Numbered from the stretch's first letter, positions 28,080 through 36,873 are shown. The stretch: DNA of 64,000 bases from Nocardioides sp. (GCA_037045645.1 JBAOIH010000001.1:1240001-1304000); one strand, 5' to 3'. The notes: generated by a model from the letters alone, not told the origin. A program made the numbers and translations.

Positions 28080-29203
28080 CGTTCGTCGAGCCGGCGTACG
28101 GCTCTCACACGCTCGCCGACGTGCTGCCCGCGGTTGGGCGTGCACTCGGGGCGTCGGTCGGGTCCTCGGCCGAGAGCGCATCGGCGCGCCTCGACCTGCC
28201 GCCTGCCCCGTCGTACGTCGTCCTCCTCGTCGACGGACTCGGCAGCGAACTGCTGCGGCGCTATGCCCATGCGGCGCCCTACCTGTCCAGCCTGCTCGAC
28301 GCCTCCGCGCCGCTGACCTGTGGCGTGCCGTCGACGACGGCCGTCAGCCTGACCTCCCTGGGGACCGGGCTGCCCCCGGGAGCGCACGGGTTGGTCGGAT
28401 TCACCTCACGGGTGCCGGGGACGGATCGGCTGCTGAACGCGTTGCAGTGGGACTCGCGCGTCGATCCGCAGGAGTGGCAGCCGCACGACACGGTCTTCAT
28501 GGCGTTGCGGGCGGCCGGAGTGACGACCACGACGATCAACAAACGCGAGTTCCATAACAGCGGCCTGACGGTCGCGTCGCAACGAGGGGCCGCGTACGTC
28601 GGGGCGGACCGCGTCGGTGAACGGATCGCAGCCACGGTTGCGGCCTCCTCCCAGCGTGGCTCGCTGTGTTATGTCTACGAGCCCGACCTCGACTGGACCG
28701 GTCACCGCTTCGGCGTGGCCTCGACGCCGTGGCTGCAGCAACTCGCGATGGTCGATGCCGAGGCCGAGCAACTGCGAGAGTCCCTGCCGGACTCGACTCG
28801 GCTCGTCGTCGTGGCCGACCACGGCATGGTGGACTCGCCCGCGTCGGCTCGACTGGACGTCGATGCGGTGCCTGAACTGCGAGACGGCATCGCCGTCTTC
28901 GGAGGCGAAGCCCGGTTCCGGCACCTGTACTGCCGCGCTGGTGCTGCCGACGACGTGCTCGCGACGTGGCGCTCGATCGTGGGCGAGCGAGCATCCGTAC
29001 TGACCCGGGACGAGGCGATCGGCCGCGGCTGGTTCGGCGCCGTCGACCCGCTGGTGCTGCCCCGGCTGGGCGACGTGGTCGTGGCCGCGCACGACGATTT
29101 CGGGGTGTTCTCGTCTGCTGACTTCCCCTACGAGACACGACTGGTGGGGCTGCACGGCTCCTTGACGCCCGACGAGATGAACATCCCTCTGTTGGTGGGG
29201 TGA
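28076..29203 (+). CDS. Alkaline phosphatase-superfamily phosphodiesterase (nucleotide pyrophosphatase type)
   Basis: 375 residues, type I phosphodiesterase/NPP fold. Metal and catalytic residues: VVLLVDGLGSELL (Asp), CGVPSTTAVSLTSLGTG with the nucleophile Thr, YVYEPDLDWTGHRFG (Asp, His), VVVADHGMVD (Asp, His) and VGLHGSLTPDEM (His). It hydrolyses phosphodiester or pyrophosphate bonds; substrate unknown. No signal peptide, so cytoplasmic. Coupled to the DUF5998 gene by a 4-base ATGA overlap. Confidence 0.85.
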   Translation: MTFVEPAYGSHTLADVLPAVGRALGASVGSSAESASARLDLPPAPSYVVLLVDGLGSELLRRYAHAAPYLSSLLDASAPLTCGVPSTTAVSLTSLGTGLPPGAHGLVGFTSRVPGTDRLLNALQWDSRVDPQEWQPHDTVFMALRAAGVTTTTINKREFHNSGLTVASQRGAAYVGADRVGERIAATVAASSQRGSLCYVYEPDLDWTGHRFGVASTPWLQQLAMVDAEAEQLRESLPDSTRLVVVADHGMVDSPASARLDVDAVPELRDGIAVFGGEARFRHLYCRAGAADDVLATWRSIVGERASVLTRDEAIGRGWFGAVDPLVLPRLGDVVVAAHDDFGVFSSADFPYETRLVGLHGSLTPDEMNIPLLVG

Positions 29204-29254
29204 AGCGTCGGGCACCCGCGTGGGTCGGCCCGGGGTTCATGTCACGATGCGTAC

Positions 29255-29608
29255 ATGAGCGAGTCTGTGACCCCGGTGGAGGACTATCTGCGAGACCTGC
29301 CGGAGGACCGCGCCGCAGTGCTGCGGCACCTCCGCGACGTGGTCTACGAGGCCTATCCCACGGTCACCGAGAAGGTCAGCTATGGGATGCCCACCTTCGT
29401 GGTGGACGGCCATGCGATCGGTGGCTTCTTGAGCCACCAGGGCTTCATGAGCTGGTATCCGCACAGTGGCACCACCCTGTCGACGGTGGCCGAGCAGACC
29501 CAGGGACGCAAGCAGACCAAGAGTGCGTTGCATTTCACCGTCGACGATCCACTGCCAGACGATCTCGTACGTGATCTTCTCGCGACCCGTGCCGCTGAGT
29601 GGAGCTGA
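29255..29608 (+). CDS. DUF1801 / YdhG-like (iron-chaperone-like) protein
   Basis: 117 residues. VEDYLRDLPEDRAAVLRHL followed by VTEKVSYGMPTFVVDGHAIG and GFMSWYPHSG is the DUF1801 pattern shared with YdhG and bacterial frataxin-like entries. The annotation iron chaperone in databases is weakly founded, so no role is asserted. CACGAT lies 6 nt before ATG 29255, possibly a weak leaderless -10. Confidence 0.78.
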   Translation: MSESVTPVEDYLRDLPEDRAAVLRHLRDVVYEAYPTVTEKVSYGMPTFVVDGHAIGGFLSHQGFMSWYPHSGTTLSTVAEQTQGRKQTKSALHFTVDDPLPDDLVRDLLATRAAEWS

Positions 29609-29623
29609 TCACCCGGCAGTCCG

Positions 29624-29677
29624 AACTCAACGGCCAGGGAGACGCAACTCAACGGGTAGGGAGGGGGAACTCAACCG
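29624..29677. repeat. 22-bp tandem repeat, about 2.5 copies
   Basis: Units beginning AACTCAACGG start at 29624, 29646 and (partial) 29668; the first two are 22 bp and share the CAGGGAG/TAGGGAG core. The partial third unit supplies the stop codon of the convergent thymidine kinase gene. Confidence 0.75.
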
Positions 29678-30324
29678 AAGGGGAGCGGCTCCGGGGCCAG
29701 ACTGACCGCCTTGGCCCGGGCGGCCGTGAGCCGCCGGCGGTGGTGTTGGCGGCACAGCACCTCGTACGCCACCTCGGCCGGGGGACCGTCGGGACCGTCG
29801 ACGTCGCCGACCACGATCACCTCACCCTCCACGACCATCACGCCGTCCTCCGTACGCGCGTTGTGGGTGGCCCGTTTGCCGCACCAGCACAGCGCCTCGA
29901 CCTGGAGCACGTTCATCCGGTCGGCCAGCTCGACCAGGCGTGCCGAGCCGGGGAACAACACGGACCGGAAGTCGGTGAGGATGCCGAAGGCGAACACGTC
30001 GAGTTGCAGTTCGTCGACGATCTTGGCGAGTTGGTCGATCTGCTCGCAGGTGTAGAACTGCGCCTCGTCGCAGATCAGATAGTCGAGGCGACCGCCCTGG
30101 GTGAGCTCGAGGACGACGTACTTCCAGAAGTCGAAGTCCTCAGTGACCTCAAGCGCGTCGTGGGTGAGCCCGAGACGGCTTGAGATGGTCGCCTCACCCG
30201 CGCGGTCGTGAGTCGTGAAGATCCGTCCCACCAGCCCGCGTGCGGCATGGTTGTGGTTGGTCTGGAGGGCGAGCGTGCTCTTGCCCGAGTCCATCGTGCC
30301 GGTGAAGAAGTGCAACTCAGCCAT
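29671..30324 (-). CDS. tdk: Thymidine kinase (type II)
   Basis: 217 residues. Phosphorylates thymidine to dTMP in salvage. P-loop GTMDSGKST near the N-terminus, Walker B CDEAQFYT, lasso-like DFRSVLFPGSARL, and zinc-binding CWCGKRA with a second site CRQHH. EVAYEVLCRQHH precedes a basic tail. Length is typical. Located as in many actinobacteria between the DUF5998/phosphodiesterase pair and the sulfurtransferase, and relevant to the same dTTP supply as dut at 36888-37358. Confidence 0.93.
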   Translation of the reverse strand: MAELHFFTGTMDSGKSTLALQTNHNHAARGLVGRIFTTHDRAGEATISSRLGLTHDALEVTEDFDFWKYVVLELTQGGRLDYLICDEAQFYTCEQIDQLAKIVDELQLDVFAFGILTDFRSVLFPGSARLVELADRMNVLQVEALCWCGKRATHNARTEDGVMVVEGEVIVVGDVDGPDGPPAEVAYEVLCRQHHRRRLTAARAKAVSLAPEPLPFG

Positions 30325-30369
30325 CGTGCGCCGATCTTTTCACACCTTCGGCGGTCGGCACGCACAGAC

Positions 30370-30375
30370 TAGGTT
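30370..30375 (+). promoter_or_regulatory. -10 element TAGGTT, leaderless sulfurtransferase
   Basis: TAGGTT is 6 nt before GTG 30382. This supports GTG 30382 as the real start although it lies in a different frame from the body of the gene (see that entry). Confidence 0.5.
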
Positions 30376-30381
30376 GCGCCT

Positions 30382-31195
30382 GTGAGCAGAGCTCTTGATC
30401 GACGTGGCGCAACTGCATCGGTGCAGTGAGGACGTCACGATCCTCGACGTGCGGTATCGCCTGGGCGGACCGCCGGGCGCAGCCGAGTTCGCGGCCGGGC
30501 ATATCCCAGGCGCGTCGTATGTGGACCTCGATCGTGATCTGGCCGACCCACCCGGCGTGGGCGGTCGCCACCCGCTGCCTGACACCCTCGGCTTCGAAGC
30601 CGCGGCACGCGGTTGGGGCGTGGGCCAGGACCGTCCCGTGGTGGTCTATGACGACTGGGGGAGCCGAGCAGCGGCCAGGGCGTGGTGGTTGTTGCGCTTC
30701 CACGGGCATCCGGACGTACGGGTGCTCGACGGCGGTTGGTCCGCGTGGAGACTGTCGGGTGGAGCCGTGGAGCCCGGCGACTCGGCGAAACCTGTCGAGG
30801 GGGACTTCCGGGCGCGCCCTGGAGCCATGCCCGTGGTCGAGGCGGATGCCGTGCCGGCGGTGAGTGTGCTGGTGGATGCGCGAGCACCCGAGCGCTTCCG
30901 CGGGGCGGAGGAACCCGTGGATCCGGTCGCCGGCCATATTCCGGGCGCTGTCAACGTGCCGACCGGCCTCAACCTGGACGAGTCCGGCCGGTTCCAGGAC
31001 CCCGAACGTCTCCGCGCGGTCTATGCCCGGGTGGGCGCCGTGGAGGGGGCGGATGTCGCGGCGTACTGCGGTTCCGGGGTCACGGCCGCCCACGACGTGT
31101 TGGCGATGGAACTCGCAGGCGTACGCGCTGCCCTCTATCCCGGGAGTTGGTCGGGTTGGATCACCGATCCCCGACGGCCGGTGGAGCGAGGCTGA
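30382..31195 (+). CDS. sseA: Thiosulfate/3-mercaptopyruvate sulfurtransferase (two rhodanese domains)
   Basis: About 270 residues. The N-terminal inactive rhodanese domain has TILDVRYRLGGPPG and EFAAGHIPGASYVDLD; the C-terminal active domain has VDARAPERFRG, GHIPGAVNVPTGLN and the catalytic loop AAYCGSGVTAAHD with Cys. The body frame opens only at TTG 30395. GTG 30382, with a -10 at leaderless spacing, reads VSRAL and joins LIDVAQL if one T in CTTG (30393-30396) is surplus. The conservative alternative is initiation at TTG 30395 (266 residues). Confidence 0.85.
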
Positions 31196-31212
31196 ACCAG
31201 CCTGTTGTCGGG

Positions 31213-32364
31213 TCAGTCCTTGTTCGGCCCGCTGCCGAACATGATCTCGTCCCAACTCGGCACCGAGGCGCGTGCGCCCTTGCGACGCGGCCGAGGTGCG
31301 GGCTCCGGCCCAGAATCAGGCCCAGAATCGAGCCCAGAATCGAGCCCAGAGTCAGGAGCAGCCGTGTCCGGCGTGGGCGCGTCAGTCTCCGCGCCCTGGT
31401 CGCGCCGTACGGGAATGTCGGTCACCGCGGCGGCACCGTCGACGCGCTCGTCCTCCTCCGCCCGCGAGAAGACGGCGTCGAAGAAGGAGCCGCCCTGCTC
31501 GCGGTCGGCGGGTTCGTCGCGGCGTACGGTCTCGCGGATCCGCGCGGCGGTGTCGCTCAGGTCGGCGGTAGCCGCGACGTCGTCTCGGGAGTCGCTCTCA
31601 CGACGAGTGTCAGCGGGCGGCGGGGCGGGCGGCTCCTCGCTGACCAACTGGATCGCGTCATCGCCCAGCGCGCCGATTGCGCCGCCCAGCGGGAGTTCGT
31701 CCTCGGAGACGACAGCCGCGAGCCGGCGTTCGCTCCTGGCCGACTTGCTGGTCGCAGCGGGCTTGGTCTCCTCACCCAACAGCCAGCGTGCATCGTCGTT
31801 GTCGGCGGTCACGAAGTTGCCCGGCGCATCGAAGGTGAACCTCGCGGTGCCCTTGCGTTTGCCCGCGTGGATCTCACCGGTGAGGGTCCAACGACCGTCC
31901 TCGCGCCGGAAGGAATCCCAGCGGACTGAATCGGAGGTGAGGTTGAGGTCGCTGAGGTGGGTGGCGACGGTGTCGCCGAGCGTACGCGCGGTGCCCGTCG
32001 AGCCGGTGCCGGTCGAACCGGCGGCGTCGCTGCGACGGCGTACGGACGCGCGCTGCGCGCGCTCGGCGATGTGCTCGCGTTCGGCGAGCACCGGAGCCGC
32101 GAACGGCATGATCTTCTCCACGGTGGTCTGTGCCGCCGCGGCGACCGCCTCGGGTGTCTCTCCGGCGCGGATCCGCATCTGGATGTCGCGGGGGCGAAGT
32201 GCGCTTTCCATGTGAATCTCCAGCTGACCGAGTCGGGTGTGGTCACCGCGCAGCGCGGCGCGAAGCGATGCGTTGGCATCGAGGGTGAATTCTGCTCCGG
32301 CGTCATCGACCAGGAGCAAGCGTCTGCCGTCCCCACTCAGCCCGACGAGCGTGAGGTGGACCAT
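31213..32364 (-). CDS. sepH: Septation protein SepH (DUF3071)
   Basis: 383 residues. The N-terminal DUF3071 domain (LTLVGLSGDGRRLLLVDDAG, then RPRDIQMRIRAGETPEAVAA with its helix-turn-helix-like segment) is followed by EKIMPFAAPVLAEREHIAER, a long acidic disordered region and a short conserved C-terminal peptide PSWDEIMFG. SepH binds FtsZ and promotes Z-ring assembly in Streptomyces and mycobacteria. The disordered tail contains a DSG repeat from a 12-bp tandem array. Convergent with the sulfurtransferase gene. Confidence 0.9.
   Translation of the reverse strand: MVHLTLVGLSGDGRRLLLVDDAGAEFTLDANASLRAALRGDHTRLGQLEIHMESALRPRDIQMRIRAGETPEAVAAAAQTTVEKIMPFAAPVLAEREHIAERAQRASVRRRSDAAGSTGTGSTGTARTLGDTVATHLSDLNLTSDSVRWDSFRREDGRWTLTGEIHAGKRKGTARFTFDAPGNFVTADNDDARWLLGEETKPAATSKSARSERRLAAVVSEDELPLGGAIGALGDDAIQLVSEEPPAPPPADTRRESDSRDDVAATADLSDTAARIRETVRRDEPADREQGGSFFDAVFSRAEEDERVDGAAAVTDIPVRRDQGAETDAPTPDTAAPDSGLDSGLDSGPDSGPEPAPRPRRKGARASVPSWDEIMFGSGPNKD
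31309..31356. repeat. 12-bp tandem repeat, four copies, in sepH
   Basis: CCCAGAATCAGG, CCCAGAATCGAG twice and CCCAGAGTCAGG run in frame and encode the DSGL/DSGP repeats of the disordered SepH tail. Confidence 0.85.
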
Positions 32365-32439
32365 AAGGAGGACGGCTCCTGATTCGGATGACGGGTGTCG
32401 AAGAGCACGCTGACGTGCCGATTCCTGATTGACGTGAGC

Positions 32440-33639
32440 CTACGCCAGCGCGCCGTGTCGATCCGGTGCGGCTCGCGGGAGGGCCTGGGCGACGAGGGCA
32501 GCGAAGCAGGCGCCGGCGATCGTCACGAGGAATGCCGAGTTTGCGCCGTGCGCGTCGATGATGACGCCTGCCAGCGTTGCCCCCGGCGCGACCCCGGCCA
32601 CGATGCCGGTGTGGACCAGCGCCATGCCTTCGGTCAGGCGAGCTGACGGGACGCGCTGCTCGGTCAAGGTGAGCACCGCGATCATCGTGGGGGCGATGCC
32701 GAACCCGGCGATGAGCAGGGCCAACCCCATCGGGGGCAGCGAGGACAAGAACGGCATCGGCAACATCACCAGGATCAGCGCAACTGCGCCGACCTTGACG
32801 CGGAACTCAGGCCCTCGGCGCCACCGGATCGCTCCTGAGATCACACCGGCGCACAAGGAGCCCAGCGCCCAGAGCGCGAGCAGATAGCCGGAGGCGCCCT
32901 TGTTGCCCTGTTCTTCGGCAAACGCGACCGCGGCCACTTCGGCTGAGCCGAAGAAGGACCCCAGCATCAGGGAGACCAGAGTCAGCGGGATCAGGGTGCC
33001 CCACGGCAACGCGGGGCGGGGCCCGCTTTGGTCTTGGTGTACGCCGGGAACAGGCTGGGTGGAGCGCTGTGCCGCGAGCAGTAGTGTGCCGAGCAGGCCC
33101 GCCACGATCGCCGTACCGAGTCCGGCTAGTGGATGCACCGACGTTGCCAGCACCGTGACCAGGATCGGCCCGAGGATGAAGACGACCTCGTCGAAGACGC
33201 CTTCGAGTGCGTACGCGGTCTGGATCTGGTGCGGGTTGTCGAGCACGTGGGACCAGCGTGCGCGGATGCAGGTGCCGAGGGGCGGGAAGGTCAGCCCGCC
33301 CACAGCGGCGCAGGCAAAGACGACCCACAGCGGAGACTCCTGCCAGACGGCGGCGATCAGCCCACCCATCGCCAGCGAGCAGGCCGTGACGGTGATCGAG
33401 AGAACCTTGTCCTGCCCGAGCGCGTCCATCAGCCGTCCGATCGGGACGGCTCCTGCGGCGTTGGCGATCAGATAGGTCGCACTGATCGCGCCCGCGAGGC
33501 CGTACGACCCGGTCACTTCGGAGACCAGCAGCACGATGCCAAGGCCGAACATGGCCATCGGCAGCCGCGCCACCAGGCCGGTTGTCGAGAACTTCGCCGC
33601 ACCCGTGGTGGAGAGGACGTGGCGGTAGTTCGCGAGCAT
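32440..33639 (-). CDS. MFS transporter, unknown substrate
   Basis: 399 residues, about twelve hydrophobic helices, with a central cytoplasmic loop (QDQSGPRPALPWG). Loop 2-3 has GRLMDALGQDKVLSITVTAC, a variant of MFS motif A. Resembles the Bcr/CflA-unrelated, YceL-like branch often annotated only as MFS. AGGAG lies 7 nt before ATG 33639. It is divergent from ferrochelatase with a 24-bp gap; the short shared region might couple their expression, but a heme-related substrate is only a guess. Confidence 0.8.
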   Translation of the reverse strand: MLANYRHVLSTTGAAKFSTTGLVARLPMAMFGLGIVLLVSEVTGSYGLAGAISATYLIANAAGAVPIGRLMDALGQDKVLSITVTACSLAMGGLIAAVWQESPLWVVFACAAVGGLTFPPLGTCIRARWSHVLDNPHQIQTAYALEGVFDEVVFILGPILVTVLATSVHPLAGLGTAIVAGLLGTLLLAAQRSTQPVPGVHQDQSGPRPALPWGTLIPLTLVSLMLGSFFGSAEVAAVAFAEEQGNKGASGYLLALWALGSLCAGVISGAIRWRRGPEFRVKVGAVALILVMLPMPFLSSLPPMGLALLIAGFGIAPTMIAVLTLTEQRVPSARLTEGMALVHTGIVAGVAPGATLAGVIIDAHGANSAFLVTIAGACFAALVAQALPRAAPDRHGALA

Positions 33640-33650
33640 GTGGGAACTCC

Positions 33651-33656
33651 TACCAT
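33651..33656 (+). promoter_or_regulatory. -10 element TACCAT, leaderless ferrochelatase
   Basis: TACCAT ends 7 nt before ATG 33664. Its position selects ATG 33664 over the upstream ATG 33655, which overlaps the hexamer. Confidence 0.45.
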
Positions 33657-33663
33657 GACGAGC

Positions 33664-34761
33664 ATGGCGACACCTGATCCGCGACCGTACGACGCGCTTC
33701 TATTGGTCTCCTTCGGAGGCCCGGAGCAGACCGAGGACGTAGTGCCGTTCCTGGAGAACGTCACCCGGGGTCGCGGGATTCCGCGAGAACGACTGGAGCA
33801 GGTCGGAGAGCACTATTTCCACTTCGGTGGGAAGTCTCCGATCAATGACCAGAACCGAGCATTCCTGGCGGCGATCCGGGAGGATTTCGCGGCGGCCGGA
33901 CTTGATCTGCCGCTCTATTGGGGCAACCGCAACTGGGACCCCTACCTTGCTGACACGATCGAGCAGATGCGCGCGGACGGCGTCACGCGCGCGGCCTGCT
34001 TCCTGACGTCGGCCTACTCGTCGTATTCGGGATGCCGCCAATATCGCGAGAACCTCTTCGAGGCGACCGCCCGCGTCGAGGGCGCGCCCAGGCTCGACCG
34101 CTTGCGGGCGTACTGCAACCACCCCGGATTCCTGGAGCCCTTCGTCTCCTCGACCCTTGCCGCGCTTGGAGAACTTCCCGAGGAGCTGCGCGACGAGGCT
34201 CATCTGGTGTTCGTCACCCATTCGATCCCCGACTCGATGAACGACGGCAGCGGCCCGGAAGGTGGCGCGTACGTCCGTCAACACCGCGACGCGGTCCGCG
34301 TCGTGGCGCAGCGAGTCCGCGACGAGTCGGGCGTACGCCGTCTCGATCACCTGGTCTATTGCTCGCGCTCTGGCGACCCGCGGATGCCCTGGCTGGAACC
34401 TGACGTGAACGATCACCTGGAGGCCCTGGCGGGCGGGGGTGTCCGCGCGGTGGTCATCATCCCGATCGGATTCGTCTCCGATCACATGGAGGTCGTGTGG
34501 GACCTCGACACTGAGGCGATCGCGACCGCCGAGCGTCTCGGCATCGTCGCGCGGCGGGCCGGGACCCCCGGCGTGGACCCACGCTTCGTGGCAGTCGTAC
34601 GAGACCTGCTGCTGGAGCGCGCGGCCACCGAGCGGGGCGAGTCGCCCGAACGCTCGGCCGTAGGCGACCTCGGGGCCTATCCCGACCTTTGTCGTCCCGG
34701 CTGCTGCCCCAACCCGCGCGCGGACCTGCCTACGTTGGGTCAGTGCGAGGCGTCGGAGTGA
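33664..34761 (+). CDS. hemH: Ferrochelatase (coproporphyrin III ferrochelatase type)
   Basis: About 365 residues. Inserts Fe2+ into the porphyrin; in actinobacteria usually into coproporphyrin III. DALLLVSFGGPEQTEDVVPF opens the fold, TSAYSSYSGCRQYREN is the substrate-loop region, FVTHSIPDSMND contains the metal-binding His and PIGFVSDHMEVVWDLDTEA the Glu of the active site. Cysteines in RAYCNHPG and the tail DLCRPGCCPNPR are placed to bind the [2Fe-2S] cluster known in this lineage. It overlaps the following phosphatase gene by GTGA. Confidence 0.92.
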   Translation: MATPDPRPYDALLLVSFGGPEQTEDVVPFLENVTRGRGIPRERLEQVGEHYFHFGGKSPINDQNRAFLAAIREDFAAAGLDLPLYWGNRNWDPYLADTIEQMRADGVTRAACFLTSAYSSYSGCRQYRENLFEATARVEGAPRLDRLRAYCNHPGFLEPFVSSTLAALGELPEELRDEAHLVFVTHSIPDSMNDGSGPEGGAYVRQHRDAVRVVAQRVRDESGVRRLDHLVYCSRSGDPRMPWLEPDVNDHLEALAGGGVRAVVIIPIGFVSDHMEVVWDLDTEAIATAERLGIVARRAGTPGVDPRFVAVVRDLLLERAATERGESPERSAVGDLGAYPDLCRPGCCPNPRADLPTLGQCEASE

Positions 34762-35573
34762 ACCCCGCCGATCCCGGCGAACTGCTCGCCTTGGCGAGGG
34801 ACGTGGCACAACAGGCCGCGGTCTTCGTCGCCGAGCAGCGTACGCGTCCGGTCGAGGTCGCCGACACCAAGTCTTCGCCGATCGACATCGTCACGGCCGT
34901 CGACACCGCGACCGAAGCGATGATCCGGCGCCTGCTGCTCACGGCACGTCCAGGCGATGGCTTCTTGGGCGAGGAGGGTGGTGTCGAGTCCGGGGAGTCC
35001 GGCGTGACCTGGATCGTCGACCCGATCGACGGCACCGTGAACTATCTCTACGACCTCCCGCAGTACGCCGTCTCGATCGCCGCCCACCAGGGCGAACAGG
35101 TCGTTGCAGGGGTCGTCGTCAACGCCGCGACAGGGCAGACGTACGAGGCAACGCTCGGCGGTGGCGCCCGCTGCGATGGGCGTGACTTGGCGGTCAGCGA
35201 GGTGGGCCCGCTGTCGATGCGCCTGATCGCGACCGGCTTCGGCTACAGCCAGGACCTGCGTCAGGTGCAGGCGTCGGCGATCGCTCGTCTCCTGCCGCTC
35301 GTACGCGACATCCGCCGACTCGGGTCGTGTGCGTTGGATCTGTGTCTGCTCGCCAAGGGCGTCTTCGACGGCTACTTCGAGGAAGGTGTGCACGACTGGG
35401 ACCACGCGGCGGCCGGACTCGTGGTGCGTGAAGCCGGCGGCAGGACCCTGCTCACCACGGGCCGCGGCGGTCAGGACCTGCTGATCGCCGGCCCCGCGAA
35501 CGGCTTCGACGACCTCGTCGACGCACTGGTCGAGGCGGGCGCGCTGCCCGCCCACGCCGTGGCGACGGAATAG
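34758..35573 (+). CDS. suhB: Inositol monophosphatase family protein (SuhB-like)
   Basis: 271 residues from GTG 34758, which overlaps the ferrochelatase stop by GTGA; GTG 34743 is the alternative. Mg2+-dependent phosphatase motifs: FLGEEGGVESG (Glu), WIVDPIDGTVNYLYDLP (Asp, Asp) and HDWDHAAAGLVVREAGG (last Asp). Acts on myo-inositol-1-phosphate or related sugar phosphates, feeding phosphatidylinositol and, in organisms that make it, mycothiol. Which substrate dominates cannot be told from sequence. Its place just before DUF4193 and dut is conserved in actinobacteria. Confidence 0.88.
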   Translation: MNPADPGELLALARDVAQQAAVFVAEQRTRPVEVADTKSSPIDIVTAVDTATEAMIRRLLLTARPGDGFLGEEGGVESGESGVTWIVDPIDGTVNYLYDLPQYAVSIAAHQGEQVVAGVVVNAATGQTYEATLGGGARCDGRDLAVSEVGPLSMRLIATGFGYSQDLRQVQASAIARLLPLVRDIRRLGSCALDLCLLAKGVFDGYFEEGVHDWDHAAAGLVVREAGGRTLLTTGRGGQDLLIAGPANGFDDLVDALVEAGALPAHAVATE

Positions 35574-35696
35574 GAAACTGCCCGGATCTGTTGCGTGCTG
35601 GACAGCGTGCGGCGAGCCCCCCGTGCACAGACCGCGGGTGATGGTGCACAATCTGGCGCGCTGGCCCGGCAGAAGACGCTTTTCAGGAGACTTGTT

Positions 35697-35987
35697 ATGG
35701 CTACCGATTACGACGCCCCTCGCAAGACCGAGGAAGAGCAGAACGAAGAGAGCATCGAAGAGCTCAAGGCGCGCCGGCATGACAAGAATTCCGGCAAGGT
35801 GGACGAGGACGAGGCCGAGGCGGCCGAGTCATTCGAGCTCCCCGGCGCCGACCTCTCCCACGAGGAACTCGCGGTCGAGGTGAAGCCCAAGCAGGAGGAC
35901 GAGTTCACCTGCATGAGCTGCTTCCTGGTGCACCACCGCAGTCAACTGGCAGACGAGAAGAAGCTCATCTGCCGCGACTGCATCTGA
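35697..35987 (+). CDS. DUF4193 family zinc-ribbon protein
   Basis: 96 residues, very acidic N-terminal half (EEEQNEESIEELKARRHDK) then a C-terminal zinc ribbon: FTCMSCFLVHHRSQL and LICRDCI give CxxC...CxxC. Near-universal in actinobacteria; RNA-polymerase or regulatory roles have been suggested but none is shown here. AGGAGA stands 6 nt before ATG 35697. Two GTGCACA words at 35630 and 35644 flank the likely promoter. Confidence 0.88.
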   Translation: MATDYDAPRKTEEEQNEESIEELKARRHDKNSGKVDEDEAEAAESFELPGADLSHEELAVEVKPKQEDEFTCMSCFLVHHRSQLADEKKLICRDCI

Positions 35988-35994
35988 GGCCTGA

Positions 35995-36315
35995 TCAGGA
36001 CGTCGCGGGCTCTGCGGAGTCCTTGTCCTGGGAGTCCTTCTTGAGTTCGGCCGGCAGGTGTCCGGTGGACTTCTCGTAATAGCGCGCCGCCTTGCGCGTG
36101 GCCATCATCCGCGCGATCGCGATCAAGGTGCCCGACAGGGCCGCCCACGCGACCGCCTCCCAGACGTCCACATCCGGGTCCGCCGGATTCGCCGGAGGAT
36201 TCTTGCCGGTGGCCATCCGCCACGACGTGTTCACGCCCTTCTTGGCGACCGCGGCCGCACCGAGGGCAGCCGCCATCGAGAAGATGGTCCAGATCTTGGA
36301 ACTCGAACCTGCCAT
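35995..36315 (-). CDS. DUF4235 domain membrane protein
   Basis: 106 residues. Two hydrophobic segments (TIFSMAAALGAAAVAKKG and VAWAALSGTLIAIARMMATR) flank GVNTSWRMATGKNPPANPAD, the signature of DUF4235. The tail is charged (KKDSQDKDSAEP). AGGAGG precedes the ATG by about 10 nt. Function unknown. Convergent with DUF4193. Confidence 0.85.
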   Translation of the reverse strand: MAGSSSKIWTIFSMAAALGAAAVAKKGVNTSWRMATGKNPPANPADPDVDVWEAVAWAALSGTLIAIARMMATRKAARYYEKSTGHLPAELKKDSQDKDSAEPATS

Positions 36316-36377
36316 GTGTCGCTGACCTCCTGAAGGAATGCGAATGGAGAAACCCTAACCACAGCCTCGCGGCGAGG

Positions 36378-36842
36378 TCAGGGGCGAGTAGGGGCTTTCG
36401 CCTCGGTGATCGCGGCTGCCAGGCGGTCGGGACGTCGAGTATTGATCAACCAATAGGGCGTGGGATCGGCCGGGTCCTCCAGCGGGATCCGCACCGCACG
36501 CTTGAGGTAGGGGCGCAGCAGGAAGTACGCCCGCGCATCAGCGTCGCGTCCGGCTGCCAACCGAGCCTCGTGCGCGTCCAAGGTTTCGGGCTCGCCGAGG
36601 AAGCGGACCTCGATGCGGGCCTGACCGGCACTCAGCACACCGTCCGCGACCCGGACACGCGCAGCGCCGTACGCCAAGAACAGCGCGCTCAACAGGGCCA
36701 GGGCGATCGCGCTGACGACCCAGGCGGCCGTGAGGGGCATGGCCACGATGACCGCCAGCCACAGGCTCGCGACCAGCATCGTGCCCTGGACCCACCACCG
36801 CAGGGGGACGGAGAGCCGCTCGTCGTAGGTCACGGCCGTCAT
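36378..36842 (-). CDS. DUF3093 membrane protein
   Basis: 154 residues from ATG 36842. Two adjacent N-terminal helices (GTMLVASLWLAVIVAM and WVVSAIALALLSALFLAYG) precede a soluble domain with RVRVADGVLSAGQARI and the end YWLINTRRPDRLAAAI typical of DUF3093. Divergent from dut, as in mycobacteria and Streptomyces. Role unknown. Confidence 0.85.
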   Translation of the reverse strand: MTAVTYDERLSVPLRWWVQGTMLVASLWLAVIVAMPLTAAWVVSAIALALLSALFLAYGAARVRVADGVLSAGQARIEVRFLGEPETLDAHEARLAAGRDADARAYFLLRPYLKRAVRIPLEDPADPTPYWLINTRRPDRLAAAITEAKAPTRP

Positions 36843-36873
36843 CGTAGGTCGCGGTGTCGCGGTGGTATGCGGG

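Noticed and set aside
32365..32372. CCTCCTT just before the sepH start as a ribosome site
   Set aside because: On the coding strand this is the anti-SD-like sequence, not AGGAGG; the weak AGGAG further upstream is the only candidate.
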